Below, piece after piece: positions 13,816 through 20,234 of a DNA stretch of 20,234 nucleotides (position 1 is its first letter; each line of letters starts with the position of its first letter). Source of the DNA: UMGS2069 sp900557585 (GTDB taxonomy: Bacteria; Bacillota; Clostridia; Christensenellales; UBA1242); assembly GCA_902476355.1 (NCBI GenBank), contig CABSCS010000014.1, positions 1-20,234 of the forward strand. Reading direction: 5' to 3'. Under the pieces are notes generated by a model that made no database searches, had not been told where the DNA came from, and saw nothing but the letters and a program-made list of their open reading frames with translations. Position numbers and translations under genes: made by a program.

Positions 13816-13844
13816 ATTTTAACATATAATATCATATTCGTCAA
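13816..13844 (-). promoter_or_regulatory. Sigma-A-type promoter for the iscS-like/iscU-like pair
   Basis: TTGACG (13839-13844) and TAAAAT (13816-13821) are separated by 17 bases, about 24 bases ahead of the start codon. The rest of the gap up to the trxA terminator (13845-13985) is AT-rich, with no gene or clear operator visible. Confidence 0.8.
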
Positions 13845-13985
13845 TACCGTTCTGAAAGAAAATCGCAAAAATCAACATATTTTCAACTTTTAAAGCCGTA
13901 TTTTGCTTGATTTTTTGCGTTTTTTACAAATTCGCCCAAAACTATCAGTCCCACATTTACATTTTATCAAAAGTCAAAACTGCAC

Positions 13986-14014
13986 AAAAAAAACAAACCC
14001 AATCGGATTTGTTT
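13986..14014 (-). terminator. Intrinsic terminator after trxA
   Basis: The ten-base stem AAACAAATCC/GGGTTTGTTT (14005-14014 with 13991-14000, one G-U pair) closes the loop GATT. Eight T follow on the minus strand (13986-13993). It starts nine bases after the trxA stop and closes the topA-to-trxA block. Confidence 0.9.
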
Positions 14015-14022
14015 TCTTTTTT

Positions 14023-14331
14023 TTAAATGTTTCTTTCAATGAAAAGTTCAATTTCTTCTTGTGGCAAAAATCCAAGACTGCGGTCTGTTTCTTCACCGTT
14101 CACAAAACAGATGATGCAAGGAATGCTTGCAATTCCGTGTTTTCTTGCAAAATGTTCATTTTCATCAACATTGCACTTTGCAAAAGTTGCACTTTCTTTA
14201 TATTTTTCTGCAAGGTCTTCAAAAACTGGTGCAAGTGCACGGCAAGGCGCACACCAAGGAGCCCAAAAATCCACAAAAACAACATTGTTTTTCAAAATTT
14301 CTTTTGCATTTTCTTTGTTATAAGCAAGCAT
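14023..14331 (-). CDS. trxA: Thioredoxin
   Basis: This 102-aa thioredoxin has the complete fold: VVFVDFWAPWCAPCRALAP with active-site C27 and C30 (WCAPC rather than the usual WCGPC), FAKCNVDENEHFARKHGIASIP with cis-Pro71, and FVNGEETDRSLGF. It reduces protein disulfides in the cytosol using thioredoxin reductase. Cys72, directly after the cis-proline where most members have Thr, and C53 and C75 make it unusually cysteine-rich. The ATG at 14331 has TAGGAG overlapping the hisS stop codon, 11 bases downstream of hisS. It is separated from the IscS-like unit by a terminator and a promoter, so co-regulation with that pair is not indicated. Confidence 0.95.
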   Translation of the reverse strand: MLAYNKENAKEILKNNVVFVDFWAPWCAPCRALAPVFEDLAEKYKESATFAKCNVDENEHFARKHGIASIPCIICFVNGEETDRSLGFLPQEEIELFIERNI

Positions 14332-14342
14332 ATTTTTCTCTC

Positions 14343-15599
14343 CTATCTAATGATTTTATAAATTTTGTCAAGGTCGTCAAGCGAAACATCAATTTCATTT
14401 GAAGCACCCATGTCTTTAAGTTTTGCTTTTCCAGTTTCAATTTCGCTTGAACCAAGAATCATTACAAATTTTGCTGAAAGTTTGTTTGCATATTTCATTT
14501 GAGATTTCAAACTTCTGTCCATGCTGTCAAACTCTACGCTTGCGCCCATGTTGCGAAGTTTGTTTGCAAGTGCAACTGCGTCTTCAAGTTCATTTTCCGA
14601 AGCATTTGCAATATAAAGGTCAAGTTTCTTTGGCTCTGGAATCACAATTCCGTTCTTTTCAAGCAAAATGAGCATTCTTTCAAAGCCGATTCCAACGCCA
14701 ACAGCAGGAAGTTCTTTTCCGCCAAGTTCGCTTATAAGTCCGTCATATCTTCCGCCACCGCAAATTGTTGAAAGGGCTCCGCCCTCATCTGCCATAAACT
14801 CGAAAACTGTTCTTGAATAATAGTCAATTCCACGAACAACATTGTCGTTCACAACAAAAGGAACGCCATTTTCTTTCAAAAGCCTTGTAAGTGTGTCAAA
14901 GTGTTTTTTGCAATCTTCGCAAAGATATTCTCTTGGCTTTGGTGCGTTCTTTTTATAGTCGGCACAGCGTGGGTCTTTGCAGTCCAAAATACGAAGTGCA
15001 TTTTTTTCGTAACGAACTTTGCAATCTTCACACATTGTATCGATATATTTTGCATAGTAGTCTTTAAGTGCTTTCACATATTCTTTTCTGCACTCTTTGC
15101 AACCAATAGAGTTGATGTTCAAAATATAGTTGTGAAAACCAAGACGGTCGAAAATTGTTTTGATAAGAGAAATCACTTCATAGTCCATTACTGGTGAATG
15201 TGAACCAATTGCCTCGATTGAAATTTGGTGGTGTTCACGAAGTCTTCCACTTTGAGGTTTTTCATAACGAAAACATGGTGTCACCATGAAAAGTTTTTGT
15301 GGCATTGGCTCGTTGTCAAGCCCATTTTCAATCAATGCACGAACAATTGATGATGTTCCTTCTGGTTTAAGAGTAATGCTTCTTTCACCCTTGTCAAGAA
15401 ATGTGTACATTTCTTTGTTAACAATGTCTGAGCCATCACCAACACCACGAACAAACAATTCGGTATGCTCAAAAATTGGAGTGCGAATTTCTTTGAAATT
15501 GCGTTCTGCCAAACATTTTCTTGCAACACCTTCAAGATATTGCCATTTATACACTTCATTTGGCAAAACATCTTTTGTTCCCTTTGGTCTGTTTATCAT
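14343..15599 (-). CDS. hisS: Histidyl-tRNA synthetase
   Basis: HisRS charges tRNA-His in the cytosol. The 418-aa class II enzyme has KPEGT (78-82), motif 2 CFRYEKPQSGRLREHHQ (109-125, with REHHQ in place of REFHQ), the histidine-specific VRGIDYYSRTVFE (255-267), GGGRYDG (281-287) and motif 3 GVGIGFER (301-308), followed by an alpha/beta anticodon-binding domain. The insertion domain carries four paired cysteine sites (C167/C170, C190/C193, C207/C212, C227/C230), consistent with a zinc-bound insertion as in several clostridial HisRS. The ATG at 15599 follows hslU by 13 bases, with AGGAG upstream. Its partner aspS, often adjacent in Bacillota, is not in the window. Confidence 0.97.
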   Translation of the reverse strand: MINRPKGTKDVLPNEVYKWQYLEGVARKCLAERNFKEIRTPIFEHTELFVRGVGDGSDIVNKEMYTFLDKGERSITLKPEGTSSIVRALIENGLDNEPMPQKLFMVTPCFRYEKPQSGRLREHHQISIEAIGSHSPVMDYEVISLIKTIFDRLGFHNYILNINSIGCKECRKEYVKALKDYYAKYIDTMCEDCKVRYEKNALRILDCKDPRCADYKKNAPKPREYLCEDCKKHFDTLTRLLKENGVPFVVNDNVVRGIDYYSRTVFEFMADEGGALSTICGGGRYDGLISELGGKELPAVGVGIGFERMLILLEKNGIVIPEPKKLDLYIANASENELEDAVALANKLRNMGASVEFDSMDRSLKSQMKYANKLSAKFVMILGSSEIETGKAKLKDMGASNEIDVSLDDLDKIYKIIR

Positions 15600-15612
15600 T
15601 TTTTGTTTTCTC

Positions 15613-16923
15613 CTATATAATATATTTTTTCAAATCATGTTCTTTAAGCACATTTGCAAGGTGCTCTTTAACATATTGTCTGTCAATTTTAACATTTATC
15701 ATTGGATGGTCGCCTGTTGCATTAAACGAAATGTCTTCAAGTAACTTTTCAATGATTGTGTGCAGTCTTCTTGCGCCAATGTCTTCACTTGTTTGGTTTT
15801 CAAGAACTGCAATGCTCGCAATTTCTTCAATTGCGTCATCAGCAAATTCCAAGTGGATATGATCAACTTCAAGCAAACTTGTATATTGCAAAATAAGTGA
15901 ATTTTGAGTGTTTTTCAAAATGTTCACAAAGTCGTCATATGTAAGTGAAGAAAGTTCAACCAAAACTGGAAATCTTCCTTGAAGTTCAGGTATCAAATCT
16001 TCAACTTTTGAAATGTGAAAAGCACCAGCAGCGATAAACAAAATATAGTCTGTTTTAATTGGTCCATATTTTGTTGAAACTGTTGAACCTTCAACAATTG
16101 GCAAAATGTCTCTTTGAACACCCTCTCTTGAAACATCTGGGCCATTTCCACGAGAACCGCTCTTTCCTGTGATTTTGTCAATTTCGTCAATAAAGATAAT
16201 GCCGTTTTGTTCGGCTCTTCTAAGCGCCTCGGTGTTCACATTGTCCATGTCAATAAGGCGTTCGCTTTCTTCTGAAATGAACACTCTTTTTGCATCGGCA
16301 ACAAGCATAGACTTTCTTTTTCTTTTCTTTGGCATCAAGTTGCCAAACATGTCGCCAAGATTGATTTCCATTCCTGGCATAAGTGGCATGTTGTTTTGTT
16401 CTTCTTGAACTTCAATTTCAACACGCTCGTTATCAAACTTTGTTGTTTGAAGGTCTTTTCTCAAAATCTCACGAATTTCAGAGTCTGTTTTGCCGGCGAA
16501 CATGTCTTTTTTCATTTCAAAAAGAACATTAGTAAGGCGGTCAAGCATTGCATTTTCTGCCTTTTCTCTCACCTCTGCCGTTCTTTCCGCTTTCACAAGA
16601 TGGATTGATGCTTCAACAAGGTCACGAATCATGCTTTCAACATCTCTTCCAACATATCCAACTTCGGTGAACTTTGTTGCTTCAACCTTTACAAATGGTG
16701 CTTTCACAAGTTTTGCAAGTCTTCTTGCAATTTCGGTTTTACCACAACCTGTTGGACCTTTCATGATAATGTTTTTTGGTGTAATCTCTTCTCTGAGATT
16801 TTCAGGAAGTTGACTTCTTCTATATCTGTTTCGAAGAGCAACCGCAACAGCCTTTTTTGCCTCGTTTTGACCAATGATATATTTGTCAAGTTCGGCAAGA
16901 ATTTGTTTTGGTGTAAGTTCCAT
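15613..16923 (-). CDS. hslU: ATP-dependent protease ATPase subunit HslU (ClpY)
   Basis: HslU is the hexameric AAA+ unfoldase that feeds HslV. The 436-aa protein starts MELTPKQILAELDKYIIGQ and shows Walker A GPTGCGKT (56-63), the pore loop GYVGRD (89-94), and a charged I domain (about 110-240) containing EINLGDMFGNLMPKKRKRK. Walker B FIDEIDKIT, SREGVQRDILPIVEGSTV, a GRFPVLVELSSL sensor region and the C-terminal tail HDLKKYII, which docks into HslV, follow. The ATG at 16923 comes one base after the hslV stop, and GAGGAG within the last hslV codons serves as its binding site. The frame is open further upstream over hslV, which I reject. In Bacillus codY follows; here hisS does. Confidence 0.97.
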   Translation of the reverse strand: MELTPKQILAELDKYIIGQNEAKKAVAVALRNRYRRSQLPENLREEITPKNIIMKGPTGCGKTEIARRLAKLVKAPFVKVEATKFTEVGYVGRDVESMIRDLVEASIHLVKAERTAEVREKAENAMLDRLTNVLFEMKKDMFAGKTDSEIREILRKDLQTTKFDNERVEIEVQEEQNNMPLMPGMEINLGDMFGNLMPKKRKRKSMLVADAKRVFISEESERLIDMDNVNTEALRRAEQNGIIFIDEIDKITGKSGSRGNGPDVSREGVQRDILPIVEGSTVSTKYGPIKTDYILFIAAGAFHISKVEDLIPELQGRFPVLVELSSLTYDDFVNILKNTQNSLILQYTSLLEVDHIHLEFADDAIEEIASIAVLENQTSEDIGARRLHTIIEKLLEDISFNATGDHPMINVKIDRQYVKEHLANVLKEHDLKKYII

Positions 16924-16924
16924 T

Positions 16925-17461
16925 CTAAATCTCCTCAACAGTGATGTGGTCGTTTGTATAAATGCACATTTCGCTTGCAACTTTAAGTGACTTTTCTGCA
17001 ATTTCACGAGCAGAAAGTTTTGTGTTTTGAACAAGTGCTTTTGCAGCAGCAAGAGCAAAGTTTCCACCACTTCCAATTGCACAAACGCCCTCGTCTGGTT
17101 CCATAACATCACCAACACCATTGATAACAAGCATCATATCTTTGTCGGCAACAATCATGACTGCGTCAAGTTTTCTCATAGACTCATCTCCACGCCAAAG
17201 TTGAGCAAGTTCAACTGCGCTTCGAAGAAGGTTTCCAGAATATTTTTTGAGCATTTTTTCAAATTTGTCACAAAATGTAATGCCGTCAGCAGCGCCACCA
17301 GCAAAACCAACAATAACTTGGTCGTTATAAATTCTTTTAACTTTTTTTGCTGTTGCCTTGAACACAACATTGTTAAGAGTTGCTTGACCATCACCAGCAA
17401 TAACATGCTTTCCGTCTTTTGCAACTCCGATTATGGTTGTTCCTTTAAAATCAAATTCCAT
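16925..17461 (-). CDS. hslV: ATP-dependent protease proteolytic subunit HslV (ClpQ)
   Basis: HslV is the proteasome-like peptidase that pairs with HslU. The 178-aa precursor begins MEFDFKGTTIIGV. Cleavage after Gly7 would expose Thr8 as the catalytic N-terminal nucleophile, unlike Bacillus ClpQ, which uses Ser. AGDGQATL, KKVKRIYNDQVIVGFAGGAAD and AIGSGGNFALAAAKAL are diagnostic. The ATG at 17461 has AAAGGAG seven bases upstream and overlaps the end of trmFO by 11 bases. The gene order topA-trmFO-hslV-hslU matches the Bacillota block, except that the xerC-like recombinase gene usually between trmFO and hslV is missing. Confidence 0.97.
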   Translation of the reverse strand: MEFDFKGTTIIGVAKDGKHVIAGDGQATLNNVVFKATAKKVKRIYNDQVIVGFAGGAADGITFCDKFEKMLKKYSGNLLRSAVELAQLWRGDESMRKLDAVMIVADKDMMLVINGVGDVMEPDEGVCAIGSGGNFALAAAKALVQNTKLSAREIAEKSLKVASEMCIYTNDHITVEEI

Positions 17462-18770
17462 TATAGTTCTCCTTTATTTTCTTTATTTCTTCTATTGCAC
17501 GAAGTGAATAGGCTTCTTTTCGTTTTTGTTTGTCTTTCACCTTTTCTTGCAGTGGCTCCAAAATTCCAAAGTTCGCATTCATTGGTTGAAAGTTCTCGTT
17601 TGGCGCAACTAAATATTGACAAATCGCACCAATAATACACTTATTATTAAACTCTATTTTTGGCATTTCGTCAAGTCTTCTTGCCAAAGAAATTGAAGCA
17701 ACCAAACCGCTCATTATGCTTTCAACATAACCCTCTACCCCAGAAATTTGTCCGGCAAAATAGATGTTTGGATATTTCTTCATTGAAAAGTCACTGTTTA
17801 AGTGTTTTGGAGCATTCACAAAAGTGTTTCGGTGCATGACTCCATATTTCACAAAATCCGCATTTGCAAGCGCAGGTATCATTGAGAAAACTCTTTTTTG
17901 TTCGCCAAAAGTAAGGTTTGTTTGAAAGCCAACCAAATTATAAAGTTCACCAGCAGAATTTTCTTTTCGAAGTTGCACAACTGCATATGGGCGCTTGCCA
18001 TCATTGTCTAAAAGTCCAACAGGGCGAAGCGGACCGAAACGCAAGGTGTCTTCACCACGAGAAGCCATGATTTCAACTGGCATGCAACCTTCAAAAACCT
18101 CACTTTTCTCAAAGTCGTGAAGTTTTGCACGCTCGGCTGAAACAAGTTCGTGAACAAAAGCATAATATTCTTCTTTGTTCATTGGACAGTTGATATAGTC
18201 GCTGTCACCTTTTTGATATCTTGACGTTGTAAATGTTTTTTCTTTCAATATAGAAGAAGCATCTACAATTGGTGCAGATGCGTCATAAAAATAGAGGCTT
18301 TCTTCTCCAAGAAGCGCCTTTATTTGCAAAGCCAAAGCATCACTTGTAAGGGGTCCAGTCGCAATGATTGTTGGAACCGAGGTGTCAATTTCTTTGACTT
18401 CTTCACGAATAATTTTAATGTTTGGAAAACTCTCCAAAGTTTTTGTAACCGCGTTTGAAAACTTTTCTCGGTCAATTGCAAGTGCACTTCCCGCAGGAAC
18501 GGCATTTTCTTTTGCAATGCGCAAAAGCAAGCAATCAAGAAGTTCAAGTTCGGCTTTCAAGCATCCACTTGCAGTTGAAAGAAGTTCGCTTTTAAACGAA
18601 TTTGAACAAACAATTTCTGCAAGTGATGGGTTTGAGTGCGCAGGAGAAAAGCGGACAGGCTTCATTTCATAAAGTTCAACATTAAAGCCTCGCTTTGCAA
18701 GTTGATAACTTGCTTCACTGCCCGCAAGTCCAGCGCCATAGATTTTTATTGTAGGTTTAGTTTTGTTCAT
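17451..18770 (-). CDS. trmFO: Methylenetetrahydrofolate-tRNA-(uracil-5-)-methyltransferase TrmFO
   Basis: TrmFO uses FAD and methylenetetrahydrofolate to make m5U54 in the tRNA T-loop, the Bacillota alternative to SAM-dependent TrmA. The 439-aa protein has the dinucleotide-binding IYGAGLAGSEAS (10-21) and both catalytic cysteines, C55 in IVCSNSFKSE and C229 in FEGCMPVE. SRGEDTLRFGPLRPVGL and the C-terminal FAGQISGVEGYVESIMSG FAD-binding segment follow. Two ATG codons are adjacent (18773 and 18770); I prefer 18770 because AAGGA then has five bases of spacing. The start overlaps the topA stop by 14 bases. Confidence 0.96.
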   Translation of the reverse strand: MNKTKPTIKIYGAGLAGSEASYQLAKRGFNVELYEMKPVRFSPAHSNPSLAEIVCSNSFKSELLSTASGCLKAELELLDCLLLRIAKENAVPAGSALAIDREKFSNAVTKTLESFPNIKIIREEVKEIDTSVPTIIATGPLTSDALALQIKALLGEESLYFYDASAPIVDASSILKEKTFTTSRYQKGDSDYINCPMNKEEYYAFVHELVSAERAKLHDFEKSEVFEGCMPVEIMASRGEDTLRFGPLRPVGLLDNDGKRPYAVVQLRKENSAGELYNLVGFQTNLTFGEQKRVFSMIPALANADFVKYGVMHRNTFVNAPKHLNSDFSMKKYPNIYFAGQISGVEGYVESIMSGLVASISLARRLDEMPKIEFNNKCIIGAICQYLVAPNENFQPMNANFGILEPLQEKVKDKQKRKEAYSLRAIEEIKKIKENYNGI

Positions 18771-20234
18771 CATTTTCCTTGTTTTCAATTTGTTCGGATC
18801 TAAAATATTTGCATTTTGGGCTTGGACAAGAAATAACTCTTTTGGTTTTATAGTTCTTCACAATCATTTCTGTTCCGCACTCTGGGCATTTTTCGTTTGC
18901 AGGAATATCCCAAGATTTGAAATCGCATTCTGGATAGCCTTCACAGCCATAGAACGATTTTCCGTTTTTTGTTTTAAGTTCACGAACATTTTTGCCACAT
19001 TTCGGGCATTTTGCAACAACAGGGTTGTCACCTTCAAGTTTTTTGGTGTTTTTGCATGTTGGATAGTTTGGACAAGCAAGGAATTTTCCAAATTTTCCAG
19101 TTTTAATCACCATTTTGCTTCCGCACTTTTCACAAACAATGTCGGTTGGTTCATCTGGAACTTTTTCTTTCTTTCCATCATAGAACGCAGTTTTAAGTTC
19201 TTTGTCAAAGTTGCCATAAAAGTCACTGATAATATCTTGCCAGCGTTTTCCGCCAAGTTCAATGTCATCAAGTTTATCTTCCATGTTCGCTGTGAACTCA
19301 ACATCCATAATGTCTTTGAAATATTTGCTCAAAAAGTCAACAACTGTTCTTCCAAGTTCGGTTGAAATAAGTTTCTTTCCGTCTTTTTCAAGATAGTGTC
19401 TAGTTTGAAGAAGAGTGATTGTTTGCGAATAGGTTGCAGGACGACCGATTCCACTTTCTTTCATTTCATCTTGAAGTGAAGACTCGGTGTATCTTGCTGG
19501 CGGTTTTGTATATTTTTGTTCTGGTTTAAGTTCGGTTTGTTTGAACTCGTCTGCCTTTTCAATGCTTGGAAGACGGCTTTCAATGTCATCTTCTTCGCCC
19601 TCTTCGGTTGCTTGGTTATTATAAATAGCAGTGTAGCCCTCGAAAACAAGCGCTCTTCCTGTTGTTTTGAACTTGTGTCCGTTCGCATCAATATCAACTG
19701 AAAGAGTGTTATAGGTTGCGTCTGCCATTTGCGAAGCAAGGAAGCGGTCGTAAATGAGTTTATACAAACGATAATAATCTTTTTGAACTTTGTTTCTAAT
19801 GCTTTCAGGAGTAACTGCCAAAGAAATTGGACGAATTGCTTCGTGGGCATCTTGTGTGTTTTTCTTGTTTTTATATATTCTTGCAGATGATGGCAAATAT
19901 TTTTCACCATATTTTTCGGTTATATATTTTTTTGCCATTGCCTGTGCTTCTGGTGCAACACGAACAGAGTCGGTACGGATATATGTTACAAGAGGCATTT
20001 TCCCCTCGCCTTCAACATCAACACCTTCATAAAGGCTTTGTGCAAGAGAAGTGATTTTTTTAAGAGGAAATCCAAGTTTATTTCCGGCATCTTTGTTCAT
20101 GCTTGCAGTGTCAAATGGTGCACTTGGCGATGAATTTGCAACCGACTTTTTAACGTTTGTTGCAACAAATGTTGCATCTTTAATGTCAGAAAGGATTTTG
20201 TCCATTTCTTCTTTAAAAAGTACATTATCTTTGT
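18757..20234 (-). CDS. topA: DNA topoisomerase I (5' end outside the window)
   Basis: Topoisomerase I relaxes negative supercoils through a transient 5'-phosphotyrosine link. The frame is open to the window edge, so the N-terminal Toprim domain lies beyond it. Visible are APFDTASMNKDAGNKLGF (the family's PFTTSTLQQEA region, diverged), LAQSLYEG, the active-site LVTYIRTDS with catalytic Tyr, QDAHEAIRP, ARYTESSLQDEMKESGIGRPATYS and a TANMEDKLDDIE segment. Three C-terminal four-cysteine zinc fingers follow: CEKC with CPNYPTC, CPKC with CEGYPEC, CPEC with CPSPKC. An internal ATG at 20205 is not the real start because conserved topA sequence must precede it. Its end overlaps trmFO. Confidence 0.96.
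   Translation of the reverse strand, partial: KDNVLFKEEMDKILSDIKDATFVATNVKKSVANSSPSAPFDTASMNKDAGNKLGFPLKKITSLAQSLYEGVDVEGEGKMPLVTYIRTDSVRVAPEAQAMAKKYITEKYGEKYLPSSARIYKNKKNTQDAHEAIRPISLAVTPESIRNKVQKDYYRLYKLIYDRFLASQMADATYNTLSVDIDANGHKFKTTGRALVFEGYTAIYNNQATEEGEEDDIESRLPSIEKADEFKQTELKPEQKYTKPPARYTESSLQDEMKESGIGRPATYSQTITLLQTRHYLEKDGKKLISTELGRTVVDFLSKYFKDIMDVEFTANMEDKLDDIELGGKRWQDIISDFYGNFDKELKTAFYDGKKEKVPDEPTDIVCEKCGSKMVIKTGKFGKFLACPNYPTCKNTKKLEGDNPVVAKCPKCGKNVRELKTKNGKSFYGCEGYPECDFKSWDIPANEKCPECGTEMIVKNYKTKRVISCPSPKCKYFRSEQIENKENDEQN

Noticed and set aside
17027..17635. Plus-strand open frame of 202 codons
   Set aside because: It lies opposite hslV and trmFO, its product is Phe/Cys/Ser/Asn-rich with no recognisable motif, and it shadows well-supported genes.
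18763..19365. Plus-strand open frame of 200 codons
   Set aside because: It runs antisense to the topA C-terminus; the Phe/Trp-rich translation is typical of antisense reading of Lys/Glu-rich genes in AT-rich DNA.

Overview
All recognisable genes in this window lie on the minus strand, so biological order runs from position 20234 down to 1. The DNA is AT-rich, the standard code is used (TGA and TAG both serve as stops), and ribosome binding sites are strong AGGAG types. Gene order follows blocks typical of Bacillota: topA-trmFO-hslV-hslU, ruvX-DUF1292, rpsB-tsf, frr-uppS-cdsA-rseP, then a polC position followed by rimP-nusA-ylxR-ylxQ-infB. I infer a low-G+C Bacillota, most likely an anaerobic or gut-type member of the Clostridia. 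The sequence alone does not settle genus or family.

Layout from right to left. (1) 20234-14023: topA (5' end outside the window), trmFO, hslV, hslU, hisS and trxA, tightly packed with overlaps or short gaps and closed by an intrinsic terminator. (2) 13844-12182: a promoter, then a two-gene unit of an IscS/NifS-like and an IscU/NifU-like protein, closed by a terminator. (3) 12131-10924: a small membrane protein, ruvX and a DUF1292 gene, with two internal promoter candidates and a terminator. (4) 10902-9260: rpsB and tsf, with a good promoter, a structured leader and a terminator. (5) 9126-3604: frr, a small PASTA-like gene, uppS, cdsA, rseP and a PolC-like exonuclease. (6) 3577-1: a promoter and a leader hairpin, then rimP, nusA, ylxR, ylxQ and infB (3' end outside the window).

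Two things stand out. First, the IscS-like and IscU-like proteins are full-length, intact and clearly homologous to the cysteine desulfurase and Fe-S scaffold, yet both have lost their chemistry. The desulfurase homologue lacks the PLP-binding lysine (Leu205) and the persulfide cysteine (Ala328). The scaffold homologue lacks all three cluster/sulfur cysteines and the conserved aspartate. Paired loss in an intact, promoter-driven, terminator-bounded operon suggests a repurposed pseudo-enzyme complex. Second, the gene in the usual polC position encodes only the PolC N-terminal region, an OB fold and an intact DEDDh 3'-5' exonuclease. It has no PHP or polymerase domain and ends in tandem stop codons.

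Functionally the rest is housekeeping: translation (infB, rimP, frr, tsf, rpsB, hisS), transcription (nusA), RNA-related factors (ylxR, ylxQ, ruvX, trmFO), DNA topology (topA), proteolysis (hslUV, rseP), and envelope lipid and undecaprenyl synthesis (uppS, cdsA). No gene-free stretch exceeds 300 bases. The largest gaps (13792-14022, 10767-10996, 9072-9292, 3464-3603) hold terminators, promoters and leaders. I saw no tRNA, rRNA, CRISPR array, insertion sequence or plus-strand gene.
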